From positions 61,173,471 through 61,237,470 of the forward strand of contig OY755046.1 of assembly GCA_963576565.1 (NCBI GenBank): a stretch of 64,000 nt of DNA. The letters are read 5' to 3'. Made by a program: the position numbers and the translations under genes. Under the pieces are notes generated by a model that saw only the letters and a program-made list of their open reading frames with translations, was not told where the DNA came from and searched no databases. Numbering within the stretch: position 1 is the stretch's first letter; each line of letters starts with the position of its first letter. Below are positions 44,901 to 59,340 of the stretch, piece by piece. The stretch comes from Aspidapion aeneum (Eukaryota > Arthropoda > Insecta > Coleoptera > Brentidae).

Positions 44901-47900
44901 ATATCATCAGGTATCTCTTTAGCAATGGCTGAACATAAACAAGGAGGGCGTACTTCGGCCGCAGCACAAACGGTCTTACTTTTGCCTTCGTTCCGACATA
45001 GGTCTTGGACCCTCATCTACCTCTTTATTGTCGTTACATTTTCTGCAGAGCTTAACACATCCAAATTTATTATAATGGTTAATTATATTAAAAATGGTAG
45101 TTTTTCAAGGAATACAACGGTCCTCATTCTTAGAAATAAACAAATTTATTACATCTCAAGCAGAGTTTCCTGCAAAATCTCATTTTAACATTTGAACCTT
45201 TTTTTCGATAGTAAATTTTAACGCCGGCATAATGCACGAGAAAGAATTTATAACGAAATTCTTACCTCTTTCTCCCTTCGCAGATTTAAAAGAAATGACA
45301 ATCTCGATCCCGTAACGCGATCTCGTTGGATCTCCCCTGATATCCCTAGTCACCTCTTGTCTACCTGCCTATAATTTTTCCTTTGGAATTCACCCTCTTC
45401 TTTAACTTTTAGTTCATGAACCCTCGGGTTTTTCTGAGATTGGGGTACACCCTTATGTTTCTAGATTTATCTTAACACCTGCTAAATTAGTTTTTCTCCT
45501 TCATTTCATTTCAAGTACAATCGTCATGATCAGTATAGCTATTACCCTAATAACCCTATAACATTACAGTATGCTCATTTCAAAAGGGACACTTTTCGCG
45601 GACTCAGCTTTATATTTTTTTAGGTACTACTAAAGCGGGCGAAGAAATTGTCCGTAGACTTAACGAAGTAACTATAACCAGAAAGGTCAACACAGACGAA
45701 GTTCTCCAAATGAATTTCAACGAAGATTCTTCTGAAGTCTGTCAAATTGACAGTAGCAGTGACGAAGAAGGTGAAGTTGAGATTATCGAGCCTAATCATC
45801 CTGTAATCAATTTAGTTGAAGATACTCCCGAGGATATACCTAAAAACAATGGAATCTTTACCGAAAATTCAACAAAAAAAGAATCAATACTTGCTGATTA
45901 TTTGGAACAGAAAAATGACAAAATCCAGTCAAAAGAACTTAATAAAGAATCAACTAATAACAAAACTATAAATAAAGAAAAGAAGAAACCCGCGCAACCT
46001 AAATCAAAAGAAATTAATAAAGAATCAACCAATGACAAAACAATAAATAAAGAAAAGAAAAGGGAACACAAAATAACTGAAAACTCAAAATCTCATAATA
46101 AAGATAATATTGCTACAAAACCTGATCCTCCACCTGAAAAACCAAAAGAAAACCCTTTTAAATTACTTAAAGCTCAATATCAACATCTGTTTGTTGAAAA
46201 TCCCGAGTTTGAGGAGTGCTTCAAAAAAGAGTTGGTTATAAATATCTCAAAAATGGGTAAAAGTGAACTAAAATCCAGGAAATTTGTGGTTAAAGTCCCG
46301 AGAAGCCAGTTATATGGGTGCAAATATTGCACTTTTGGTAGTATTAGCAGAAAAATGGCTGGTGAACACTTTTTGCAAAAGCATAAGCTTAGAGGTTAGT
46401 ATAATATCAGGGTCATTCCAATCAAATATGAACAATTTGTTTAGAAACTAAGTGCAATTAAACATTTTATGGAAAAAATGTGAAAACGCAATGGTCAATT
46501 GTTTTTTTTATTTGACCATCTTAAAGAGCGTCAATAATTCTACTAGTTTGCTAAGCTTTTTTCTATCTTTAATGATAGCAAAGCTAGCAAGGTGGACCTA
46601 TAATATATAATATATAAACTTTGAACATTCATATTTGACTCGAAATAATTAAAATTTTTACATTGATAATTGCAGATTTAATTTGATATTTAATTCAATT
46701 TTTTATAAAGAGCTTTTAGAATTTAATCAATTAAAAAATTAAATAAAATTAAAAACATCTATATCTTTATTTAAAAAATCTTTAAAATGTTACCTTTTTA
46801 AAGAACAACAAAGTTATTAATTTAGTTTAATTATAAATATTTTGTACATAGTAGCAAAATGCTAAATAAAAAATATTACTACTACTACTACCATTACAAG
46901 CTTCATAAGATTTTTTTAAATAAAATTTGAAATAGTGCAAAATTTTCCGGGGTCACCCTGTACCTTTTGGTGTTTTGTTAACACTATTCTTTTCTCAAAA
47001 AAATATTTTTGGTTAAAAGCCCATTGTACACAGTTAAATACTTATTAAGCTAGAAATATCCGCCTTGAAATAAAAATAAATGTGTTGGTAGAAATCCTTA
47101 AATCAAACAAAAATGTTGAACATTCATTTTTGTAACTCAGTAAATAATCATGAGAGTGAGTAAAAAATTATTTTTGGTTTAGTAATAACTTAAAACTGAC
47201 TTTTTCTTATTGACCTTCTTTAAAGTGGGGGTGGAGGGCATCCCCCCTCTCACCCCCCTCAAAAGTGGTCTCTTACAGTATTTTCCCAATTGTTTGCAAA
47301 CTTTTAACTTGACAAGAAACAAATAAGTAACAATTATTGAGGCTGATGAAAAGTCCTCCCTAACGATGTATAACACGCCCCCCTTGCATCAGTGGCGCAC
47401 CTTTTATAGACATTTAAATAAATAAGAAGTGTGAAAAAAACTATTTTTTTTTTAATTTTCTTTAATTTTACTGTCCCACATATCTGGTTTTAAAACTTAT
47501 TTTTAAAGCTGAAGAAATTTCCTTTCCAATGATGTTCATCACTCCTCCGTCAACGCCGCAGTACATTTTGCAAACACGCCCCAAAAATGGTCAAATTTGA
47601 GATACACTTGAATGTTCGTTTAAGACAACCATGTTGGAACATTACGAGTACACATACTGCGTTCAATGAGAGAAGCAACACACTTGGTTTGGATATCAGT
47701 ATACTACCCCAAAAATATAACGAGGGGGATCCACCCGCCTACTCTTGGCGGGGGGTAGTTCCCTCCCCCTTAAATATTTTTTGAACATTTTTTCTCATAA
47801 ACTTCTTTCGTACGCCTATGGATAGAAAATTTTATCTGCTCCAAAAATTATATGTAGAAGATTTTTAAAAAAGTTGATACTTTTCAGATTATTAATAAAA

Positions 47901-50900
47901 AATGTCGAAAAAAACATTTAGGGTGGAACCACTCCCGCACCAAGAGTGGGCGGATGGTTCCCCCTCGCTATATTTTCGGGGGAGTATACTGTATATTCAT
48001 ACCAAGTGTATTGCTTCTCTCATTGAATGCAGTGTGTGTATTAGTACTGTTGCAACATGGTTGTATTAAATGAAGAATTAAGTATATACCAAATTTGACC
48101 ATTTTTAGTGCGTCTATGCTAGATCTACCGCTTCCTTGACGGGGGAGCAGTATATACAGGGGGGGGGTCCACCCCGAAGCTAAGATTTTTTTAGATATTT
48201 TCCATATATTTCATGAATACAAACATAAAATAGCATAAAATACGGCCTCATGAGGTCTCGGACAGCCCCCCCCCCCCGAAACTGTCTCGGCCCCCCCCCG
48301 AAACTTTTTTCTATATACGCCACTGCGGGGGAGTGATATACATCGTGGGAAAAGAAATTTCTTCAGCTTTCAAAATAAGTTTTAAAAACAGACATGTAGG
48401 ACAGTGAAATTTAAGAAAATTAAAAAAATATTGTTTTTCCACACCTCTCATTTATTTAAATGCCTATAAAAGGTGTGCCTTTGATGTATAGGGGTGTTAC
48501 ACATCGTTAGAGAGGACTTTTGGTCAGCCTCAATAACTATTACTTAGTTGTTTTTGGCCAAGTTAAAAGTTTGCAAATACTTAGAAAAATACTGTAAAAG
48601 ATCACTTTTGAGGGGGAATGCACCCTCCCCCAACTTAAATGAATTCTCGAAAAATTAAGTTTTAAGTTAATACTAATCAAAAATATTTTTACTCACCTTG
48701 AGTTACAAAAATGAATGTTCAAAATTTTTGTTTGATTTGAGGATTTCTACAAACACATTTATTTTTATTTCAAGGCAGCTACTTTAAAAACTTATTAAAT
48801 ATTAAACTGTATACAATGGGTTTTGAACAAAAATACTTTTTTGAAAAAAAAACAATGCGTTAAGCATACAAAATGCCACAAGAAAAATAAAAAAACATAT
48901 TTTAAACGTTTTCCCCTTTTTTCGTAGGCCTATGGAACGTGCACCACTGCCTTTAGAGGGTACTGTACATGGTTAAAAAGGAAATGTTATCCGCTTGCAA
49001 AATGATCAGATCAGAAAAGTTGACCGTTTTCGAATTATTAGCAAAAAACCGTCAAAAAGCACGTTTAAGGGGGGGAACCTAAAGTCACTCATCGGCAAGC
49101 AAGCTTTACAGGTAGCGAAGCTAACGTCAGGCTTTCTATTTTTTGGTTATAATTTTTGACATGCTTTCCTCGTTTTCGCATTGGCGGCTCGTTGTTATTT
49201 TAAAAATGTGGTTTTAACACAGTCTAAAGATCTATTTATTATTGATACAGTTTCAAGATAGTTTGCAGCATAACTTTTTAATTCTATTTACATAAATATG
49301 TATAGTTTAGGTACCTTCATACTGTGTAAAACAACATCTTCTAATATTTAACACAGTCTAAAGATCTATTTATTTTTGATACAGTTTCAAGATAGTTTGC
49401 AGCATAACTTTTTAATTCTATTTACGTAAATATGTATAGTTTAGGTACCTTCATACTGTGTAAAACAACATCTTCAAAATAAAACAGAACCGCCAATGCG
49501 AAACCGAGGAAAACATGTCAAACATAATAACCAAAAAATAAAAACACTGACGTTGGTAGCGAAGCTAACGTCAGGCTTTCTATTTTTTGGTTATAATTTT
49601 TGACATGTTTTCCTCGTTTTCGCATTGGCGGCTCGTTGTTATTTTAAAAATGAGGTTTTAACACAGTCTAAAGATCTATTTATTATTGATACAGTTTCAA
49701 GATAGTTTGCAGCATAACTTTTTAATTCTATTTACATAAATATGTATAGTTTAGGTACCTTCATACTGTGTAAAACAACATCTTCAAAATAAAACAGAAC
49801 CGCCAATGCGAAACCGAGGAAAACATGTCAAAAATAATAACCAAAAAATAAAAACACTGACGTTAGCTTCGCTACCTGTAAAGCTTGCTTAACGATGAGT
49901 GACCTTAGGGGAACCACCCCACTGCCAGGGTTGGGGGGGTGGTTCCCTTTTGTAAAATGTTCGGGCGAGTCTTATATCCATCCATACCAAATGTGCTGCT
50001 TCTATCATTAAACGCAGTATCGGACCCTGTAGGGCCTGAACTAGTCGTTCAGCAAGTTGTCTCCCTAATTTAGGTTTGTTTCTTTACTTTAGGTTTCTAC
50101 TTCTGTAAATACTGTGAATACAAAAGTAAAAATCTGTCCGATTTGGGTGAGCATGCCAACAAGGACCATGTGTCTGAAATAGCGAAATATCTCCAAGAAA
50201 ACTCCAAAGATATGTTCTACCTGTGTACCTTGTGCGACTACCGCGGTGGAAACCTCCTGGATCTACGACACCATCGACAGAAAAAACATTTCCATGCTCT
50301 TGCTAATGGTGAGTGAACCTTTATAGATACCGCACACCCGCTGAAAAAGAGTCACAACTCAAAAATCGCCCTTATTGAGATAAACCTGCCGCCATCATCG
50401 AAATAACTTGTACTTTCTTCCATAAAAGCGTCACATTTATATTTCGACAATTCACCGCGAAATGGCGATGTGACTCTTTTATTTTGTCCAGTTTAGCTGA
50501 GGATGCGTTCCTTTACAGTGTCACTTTTGACTTTATAACAGCGTGAACGTGGAGTTTCATCCTGAGAGTCACATTTCGAGTTGTGAAGGTTTTCGTGTGA
50601 ACTATTGGTTAAAATCGCCCTTATTGAGATAAACCTGCCGCCATCATCGAAATAACACTTGTACTTTGTTCCATAAAAGCGTCACATTTATGTTTCGACA
50701 ATTCACCGCGAGATGGCGATGTGACTCTTTTATTTTGTCCAGTTTAGCTGAGGATGCCTTCCTTTACAGTGTCACTTTTGACTTTATAACAGCGTGAACG
50801 TGGAGTTTCATCCTGAGAGTCACATTTCGAGTTGTGAAGGTTTTCGTGTGAACTATTGGTTAAAATCGCCCTTATTGAGATAAACCTGCCGCCATCATCG

Positions 50901-53900
50901 AAATAACTTGTACTTTCTTCCATAAAAGCGTCACATTTATGTTTCGACAATTCACCGCGAAATGGCGATGTGACTCTTTTATTTTATCCAGTTTAGCTGA
51001 GGATGCCTTCCTTTACAGTGTCACTTTTGACTTTATAACAGCGTGAACGTGGAGTTTCATCCTGAGAGTCACATTTCGAGTTGTGAAGGTTTTCGTGTGA
51101 ACTATTGGTTAAAATCGCCCTTATTGAGATAAACCTGCCGCCATCATCGAAATAACTTGTACTTTGTTCCATAAAAGCGTCACATTTATGTTTCGACAAT
51201 TCACCGCGAAATGGCGATGTGACTCTTTTATTTTATCCAGTTTAGCTGAGGATGCCTTCCTTTACAGTGTCACTTTTGACTTTATAACAGCGTGAACGTG
51301 GAGTTTCATCCTGAGAGTCACATTTCGAGTTGTGAAGGTTTTCGTGTGAACTATTGGTTAAAATCGCCCTTATTGAGATAAACCTGCCGCCATCATCGAA
51401 ATAACTTGTACTTTGTTCCATAAAAGCGTCACATTTATGTTTCGACAATTCACCGCGAAATGGCGATGTGACTCTTTTATTTTGTCCAGTTTAGCTGAGG
51501 ATGCCTTCCTTTACAGTGTCACTTTTGACTTTATAACAGCGTGAACGTGGAGTTTCATCCTGAGAGTCACATTTCGAGTTGTGAAGGTTTTCGTGTGAAC
51601 TATTGGTTAAAATCGCCCTTATTGAGATAAACCTGCCGCCATCATCGAAATAACTTGTACTTTCTTCCATAAAAGCGTCACATTTATGTTTCGACAATTC
51701 ACCGCGAAATGGCGATGTGACTCTTTTATTTTGTCCAGTTTAGCTGAGGATGCGTTCCTTTACAGTGTCACTTTTGACTTTATAACAGCGTGAACGTGGA
51801 GTTTCATCCTGAGAGTCACATTTCGAGTTGTGAAGGTTTTCGTGTGAACTATTGGTTAAAATCGCCCTTATTGAGATAAACCTGCCGCCATCATCGAAAT
51901 AACTTGTACTTTGTTCCATAAAAGCGTCACATTTATGTTTCGACAATTCACCGCGAAATGGCGATGTGACTCTTTTATTTTGTCCAGTTTAGCTGAGGAT
52001 GCGTTCCTTTACAGTGTCACTTTTGACTTTATAACAGCGTGAACGTGGAGTTTCATCCTGAGAGTCACATTTCGAGTTGTGAAGGTTTTCGTGTGAACTA
52101 TTGGTTAAAATCGCCCTTATTGAGATAAACCTGCCGCCATCATCGAAATAACTTGTACTTTCTTCCATAAAAGCGTCACATTTATGTTTCGACAATTCAC
52201 CGCGAAATGGCGATGTGACTCTTTTATTTTGTCCAGTTTAGCTGAGGATGCGTTCCTTTACAGTGTCACTTTTGACTTTATAACAGCGTGAACGTGGAGT
52301 TTCATCCTGAGAGTCACATTTCGAGTTGTGAAGGTTTTCGTGTGAACTATTGGTTAAAATCGCCCTTATTGAGATAAACCTGCCGCCATCATCGAAATAA
52401 CTTGTACTTTGTTCCATAAAAGCGTCACATTTATGTTTCGACAATTCACCGCGAAATGGCGATGTGACTCTTTTATTTTGTCCAGTTTAGCTGAGGATGC
52501 GTTCCTTTACAGTGTCACTTTTGACTTTATAACAGCGTGAACGTGGAGTTTCATCCTGAGAGTCACATTTCGAGTTGTGAAGGTTTTCGTGTGAACTATT
52601 GGTTAAAATCGCCCTTATTGAGATAAACCTGCCGCCATCATCGAAATAACTTGTACTTTGTTCCATAAAAGCGTCACATTTATGTTTCGACAATTCACCG
52701 CGAAATGGCGATGTGACTCTTTTATTTTATCCAGTTTAGCTGAGGATGCCTTCCTTTACAGTGTCACTTTTGACTTTATAACAGCGTGAACGTGGAGTTT
52801 CATCCTGAGAGTCACATTTCGAGTTGTGAAGGTTTTCGTGTGAACTATTGGTTAAAATCGCCCTTATTGAGATAAACCTGCCGCCATCATCGAAATAACT
52901 TGTACTTTGTTCCATAAAAGCGTCACATTTATGTTTCGACAATTCACCGCGAAATGGCGATGTGACTCTTTTATTTTGTCCAGTTTAGCTGAGGATGCCT
53001 TCCTTTACAGTGTCACTTTTGACTTTATAACAGCGTGAACGTGGAGTTTCATCCTGAGAGTCACATTTCGAGTTGTGAAGGTTTTCGTGTGAACTATTGG
53101 TTAAAATCGCCCTTATTGAGATAAACCTGCCGCCATCATCGAAATAACTTGTACTTTCTTCCATAAAAGCGTCACATTTATGTTTCGACAATTCACCGCG
53201 AAATGGCGATGTGACTCTTTTATTTTGTCCAGTTTAGCTGAGGATGCGTTCCTTTACAGTGTCACTTTTGACTTTATAACAGCGTGAACGTGGAGTTTCA
53301 TCCTGAGAGTCACATTTCGAGTTGTGAAGGTTTTCGTGTGAACTATTGGTTAAAATCGCCCTTATTGAGATAAACCTGCCGCCATCATCGAAATAACTTG
53401 TACTTTCTTCCATAAAAGCGTCACATTTATGTTTCGACAATTCACCGCGAAATGGCGATGTGACTCTTTTATTTTATCCAGTTTAGCTGAGGATGCCTTC
53501 CTTTACAGTGTCACTTTTGACTTTATAACAGCGTGAACGTGGAGTTTCATCCTGAGAGTCACATTTCGAGTTGTGAAGGTTTTCGTGTGAACTATTGGTT
53601 AAAATCGCCCTTATTGAGATAAACCTGCCGCCATCATCGAAATAACTTGTACTTTCTTCCATAAAAGCGTCACATTTATGTTTCGACAATTCACCGCGAA
53701 ATGGCGATGTGACTCTTTTATTTTGTCCAGTTTAGCTGAGGATGCGTTCCTTTACAGTGTCACTTTTGACTTTATAACAGCATGAACGTGGAGTTTCATC
53801 CTGAGAGTCACATTTCGAGTTGTGAAGGTTTTCGTGTGAACTATTGGTTAAAATCGCCCTTATTGAGATAAACCTGCCGCCATCATCGAAATAACTTGTA

Positions 53901-56900
53901 CTTTCTTCCATAAAAGCGTCACATTTATGTTTCGACAATTCACCGCGAAATGGCGATGTGACTCTTTTATTTTGTCCAGTTTAGCTGAGGATGCGTTCCT
54001 TTACAGTGTCACTTTTGACTTTATAACAGCATGACCGTGGAGTTTCATCCTGAGAGTCACATTTCGAGTTGTGAAGGTTTTCGTGTGAACTATTAGTTAA
54101 AATCGCCCTTATTGAGATAAACCTGCCGCCATCATCGAAATAACTTGTACTTTCTTCCATAAAAGCGTCACATTTATGTTTCGACAATTCACCGCGAAAT
54201 GGCAATGTGACTCTTTTATTTTGTCCAGTTTAGCTGAGGATGCGTTCCTTTACAGTGTCACTTTTGACTTTATAACAGCGTGAACGTGGAGTTTCATCCT
54301 GAGAGTCACATTTCGAGTTGTGAAGGTTTTCGTGTGAACTATTGGTTAAAATCGCCCTTATTGAGATAAACCTGCCGCCATCATCGAAATAACTTGTACT
54401 TTCTTCCATAAAAGCGTCACATTTATGTTTCGACAATTCACCGCGAAATGGCGATGTGACTCTGTTATTTTGTCCAGTTTAGCTGAGGATGCGTTCCTTT
54501 ACAATGTCACTTTTGACTTTATAACAGCATGAACGTGGAGTTTCATCCTGAGAGTCACATTTCGAGTTGTGAAGGTTTTCGTGTGAACTATTGGTTAAAA
54601 TCGCCCTTATTGAGATAAACCTGCCGCCATCATCGAAATAACTTGTACTTTCTTCCATAAAAGCGTCACATTTATGTTTCGACAATTCACCGCGAAATGG
54701 CGATGTGACTCTTTATTTTGTCCAGTTTAGCTGAGGATGCGTTCCTTTACAGTGTCACTTTTAACTTTATCACAGCGTGAACGTGGAGTTTCATCCTGAA
54801 AAGAGTCACATTTCGAGTTGTCAAGGTTTTCGTGTGAACTATTGGTTAAATCTGATCCATATAACAAGTAAAAACTGTTCTTTTTTGTGTTGTGACTGTT
54901 TTTTCGAATTGTTCAGTGTATTTAGAATTAAGGAAAATAAGAAAAAAATCTTTTGAATTTATTAGAAAATAATCACATTCCCAGTGGTTATTCAGCATTT
55001 TATAACTCGTTGTAAAAATAAATACAAAGTTTCTTCTTTATTTTTTTTTCTTTTTTTATATTATTTACCATCCTGCGTGACATCCTGATTTACAACGTCA
55101 TGATGCCTTGTTCTAAAAAAGTATCACAATATCGGGTTTTTGTCTTTTTTTTAACTAAAAACGACAAAAATCATTTTTTCTGAAAAACGTACTGCACCAA
55201 TTACATTGAGTTAATAGGTTCCTCTTGATATAAAATAACATGTTAACTCGTAATTTGTTATGTAAGTGAAAAATGAATCTCTCTAATGAACTAAATTCTC
55301 GAACAGCGATTTTCTCAAAACAATATTTTTTGAGTTGTGACTATTTTTTAGCGGGGGTGCGATACGTTTGGAACTGCATTCTTTTTACAAATTAACTAAA
55401 CGAAAATTTAGCTCAATATATCTTCTTCTTTTTTTTTGCACTGAATTAGTTGTTGGAGATGAATAAATAAAATAGTGTATTTACAACGTTAATGGTATTT
55501 AGAAATAAAATTTCGGACTTCCATTGTCTTTATTTATTTTAAAACACGACGTTTCGGTTAGTAAGTATCTCTAACCTTTATCAAGTGTAACAGTGGGAGT
55601 CCAAATTTTTTTTTCTACACAATCATTGTCTACGAGTTTCAAACAAAGAGTTAATGGTATTTACCATGCTTATCATGGTTTCTAAAAAAGACCGGTCTTC
55701 GGATCTTATATATATGTCGAATTTTTCACGTCACTGGTGGTCCAGTTGATTTTTGTAAACAAAAGTTAGATTGATGATAAATGAACAACTAATATTTTTT
55801 GAATTTTTTGAAAACCAAGGCAAATTTCCTACTGTTTTCTAGAACATCCTTATAAAATATAACATTTTAGATGTATTGTCGTTATTTTTTTTTAGCCGCT
55901 TTATTTTGTATTACACAAAACTTAAAATACAAGTCAAAGTGAATGTGATCGTTTAGTATCAAAGATAAACCGAGGACTTTGGAAGTAAACAAAGGTGTAG
56001 GGTTAGCAGATTACTTTTGAAGCTAAAACGAACACATTATTTTCTTCGAATTTTAACTTTTGTGTAAAAAAAAATGAACGGGCAAAAAAAAATAACGACT
56101 GATAGTATACCACTAAATCTACTTTGGAAAGCGTTGGAAAACACAAACATAAGCGTACAACTAATTAAGGCCATCAAAGAGTTATACCGCAATAGTAAGG
56201 CAAAAGTTAAAATAAAAGCAAAACTAACCAAAGGCTTTCAAGTAAATAAAGGTCTTAAACAAGGTTGCTCGCCTACGCTCTTCAAGATATACTTGGAACA
56301 AGTCCTTAAAGTATGGAAGAGAATGCCAAAACATGGGAATTCCGTTGGACGAAACCACCTTGTATACTTTATGTTTCGCCGATGATCAGATAGTAGTGGC
56401 TCAGGATTATGACGACCTCGAATATATGACACGAAAACTAATAGAAGAGTACAATAAGTGGGGACTAGAGGTTAATCTCAATAAGACAGAGTATATGTGT
56501 ATCGGAGGAATGAAACAGGATCTAATCTTAAATACCGGGCAGCGAATTCAGTCCTGTGATGAGTATAAATACTTAGGTCTAAAAATTACAGCTGACGGAA
56601 CACTAGACAAAGCTATAAAAGATCGAAACGTACAAGGAAGATAAGCAATAACTTTATTAAATGGAATAATTTGGGACCAAAGTATATCAAAACATAACAA
56701 AAAGCTTATATATAACACCATTGTAAAAAGTATTATTACATACGGCTCAGAAGTATTGCCAATCAAGGCTAGAACAGAAAAAATGCTTTCCGCTACGGAG
56801 ATGGACTATTGGAGAAGAGCAGCAGGGAAATCAAAAAGAGAAAGAGTTACAAATCAAAGAATAAGAGAAATTATGACAGTGGGTGAACGTACTTTAGTGG

Positions 56901-59297
56901 ATGATATAAGAACAAAACAACTAGTGTGGTACGGACATGTACAAAGAATGAATGATGAAAGACTACCTAAACAAATACTACAATGACAACAAACTGGCCG
57001 AAGAAAACGAGGACGGCCAAGGAGAAGCTGGAGAGAAGGAATAGACAGTGAAATAAGAATAAGAGGCCTAGATGATGAATTATGGGCAAACCGAAACGAG
57101 TGGAGATTGGGTATCGGAAGACGTAGAACGTTGTGAAACCGATAAATATATATATATATGCCTGCCATCCAGAATTTAAGGGACAAACATGGACCTTGTT
57201 TTTAACATTTAATTCTTAAATTGGTCTCACTGAGGACCATTTACTGGGTAACTAAGGGTCAGTTACCCAATAATTGACCAGTTTCTTGTTTTGAATAGGT
57301 CAGGTGACATGTCCCTACAAATGCCCCAATTACTGGAGCAACCGGGCTGGCATGCACAAGCATATTGAAGACGTTCACGAAAAAGAAGTGCAGGAAAAGA
57401 ACTATGTGTTCCATTGCCACATATGCAAGTTTGAGATAAACTCGAAGGGTGTTTTGGTTCGACATTTGCAGGCACACAAGAAGTCAGAACTTTTAAGGTA
57501 AGTGAGGATAAGGTCTAGGGTAAGTGGCCCTGATTTGTTGGGTTCGAATCCTATACCTGCCATCTATATCCTATACCTGCCATTAACCTACCGAACCTAC
57601 TCTCTGTGTGGGAGATTCACCAAAGGTAGCGGTAAAGCCTGTCTTGGGCGAAGTTTGGAATCAACGAAGGAGTTGATGATCAATACAAGGCCGTGGTTTG
57701 GAAGTCACGTTAAGCCGGTGGTGCCGTGTTCAGAGCGTAGATGGCGCTAGCACGATAAAGACCCCTATGCCCGACAAAGAAACTAACGAACTTTGTATTC
57801 TTGTCGACAGATGTCTGATGTGTCCGTTCAGCACAAAATCGCAGAAACTCCTAGATAAACACGTGGCGAAACACGCCCCAGACGATATGGACTCATCCTG
57901 CGGAATGGTCTACATGGACGACCGTGCCACAAAGAACAAGTACACCGACGACTACCGTATCACGTTGGACAGTTTGCGACACGAGACGCAGCTGAGTTAT
58001 GGACATGCGCATCCAACTTCTACTTCTACGGATTTCCTAGGTTCGTATTTTTTAAAGCAAGGTCGTCTCCCACAATTGAAGTGACGAATGTCTTTGTCTT
58101 TTGCCCAGTTATATTAGGTGAAACCCTGATAAAAATAGGTGCAAGCTGGATTTTTGTATAATAGGGAACTTGTCCATTTTTTTTTATTTTACTAAAATGT
58201 GTGTTTCTGTATGAAAACGCATTATACCAAATATCAGCCCTTAAATCGCAATACTTATTTTACAATAAATAATTAAAGTTGGAATCGCTGACTGGTATAT
58301 TCAAACACAGCAAAATGCGCGGCAGCCGCTGTGACGTCACTCCTTAGAAAAATCCCGGGCCCCTTATGAGTATAACGGCCATTCGGTTCATAACTTTTTT
58401 ATTTATGAATATTTTTTATTTCTGTAAAAACATTCTTTAGGCACTTTTTTAAGAGCAATTCAACTGTCAAATTAAAGTTTATTTATCACTTTTAGTTTTT
58501 GAGATATTACATAAAGTTTATATTTTACTTATGGATTGATCCTTATTTTATTCGATTTTTAAAATTAGCGTAAAATTTCCTTTAAAATGATGTTTCACAC
58601 TTAATATTAAATTTTTTTATATTTTTATTTTTTTATTACTTCTTATTTTTTTTATTTTTTTAAATAATTTAAAAATAATTTAAACCAATTCTTATTCAGC
58701 AAACTAAAAAAAACCGTTAAGAGGTAACTAAAAACTAAAAATATAAAAAACAATAAAAAAAATAAAATATTAAGTGTGACATGTCATTTAAAAAAAAAAT
58801 ACGCTGATTTCAAAAATCGAATAAAAAAAGGTCATTCCATAACAAAAATACAAACCTTATGTAATATCTCAAAAACTAAAAGTGACAGATAAAATTTAAT
58901 TTGACAGTTGAATTGCTCTTAAAAAAGTGCCTCAGGAATCTTTATACAGTAATAAAAATATTCATAAATAAAAAAGTTACGGGGGTGGGTCGAAAATGCA
59001 CCAAATTGAAAATATATATCTTGAAAGTAGTTTAAGATATCGATGTGCGGTTTTTGGCATTAATGTTTTAACAAAAATCGAGCTCGTAACATGTAGGTTA
59101 GTTTTTTTCTATCTCCTCTAGAAATGGGCGTTTCCTATCAAAAGTGTCCAATTTGGACCACTCTGTACCTATGTGGGTAGGTATAAATAAAAATAAATCA
59201 GCACTAGTGTTTATAGAGCTAATTCTAAACAGTGTTTTAAGTAGGTGGGTACCTACTTAATTAATATACTTATTTTTAATAAGACTTATTAGTATGG

Positions 59298-59340
<43 letters not shown>

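Noticed and set aside
50744..54685. Sixteen 68-codon frames on the minus strand, one per 249-bp unit
   Set aside because: They are identical by repetition, not by coding constraint: changes among units are not biased to synonymous sites, and there is no start context, splice site or family match.
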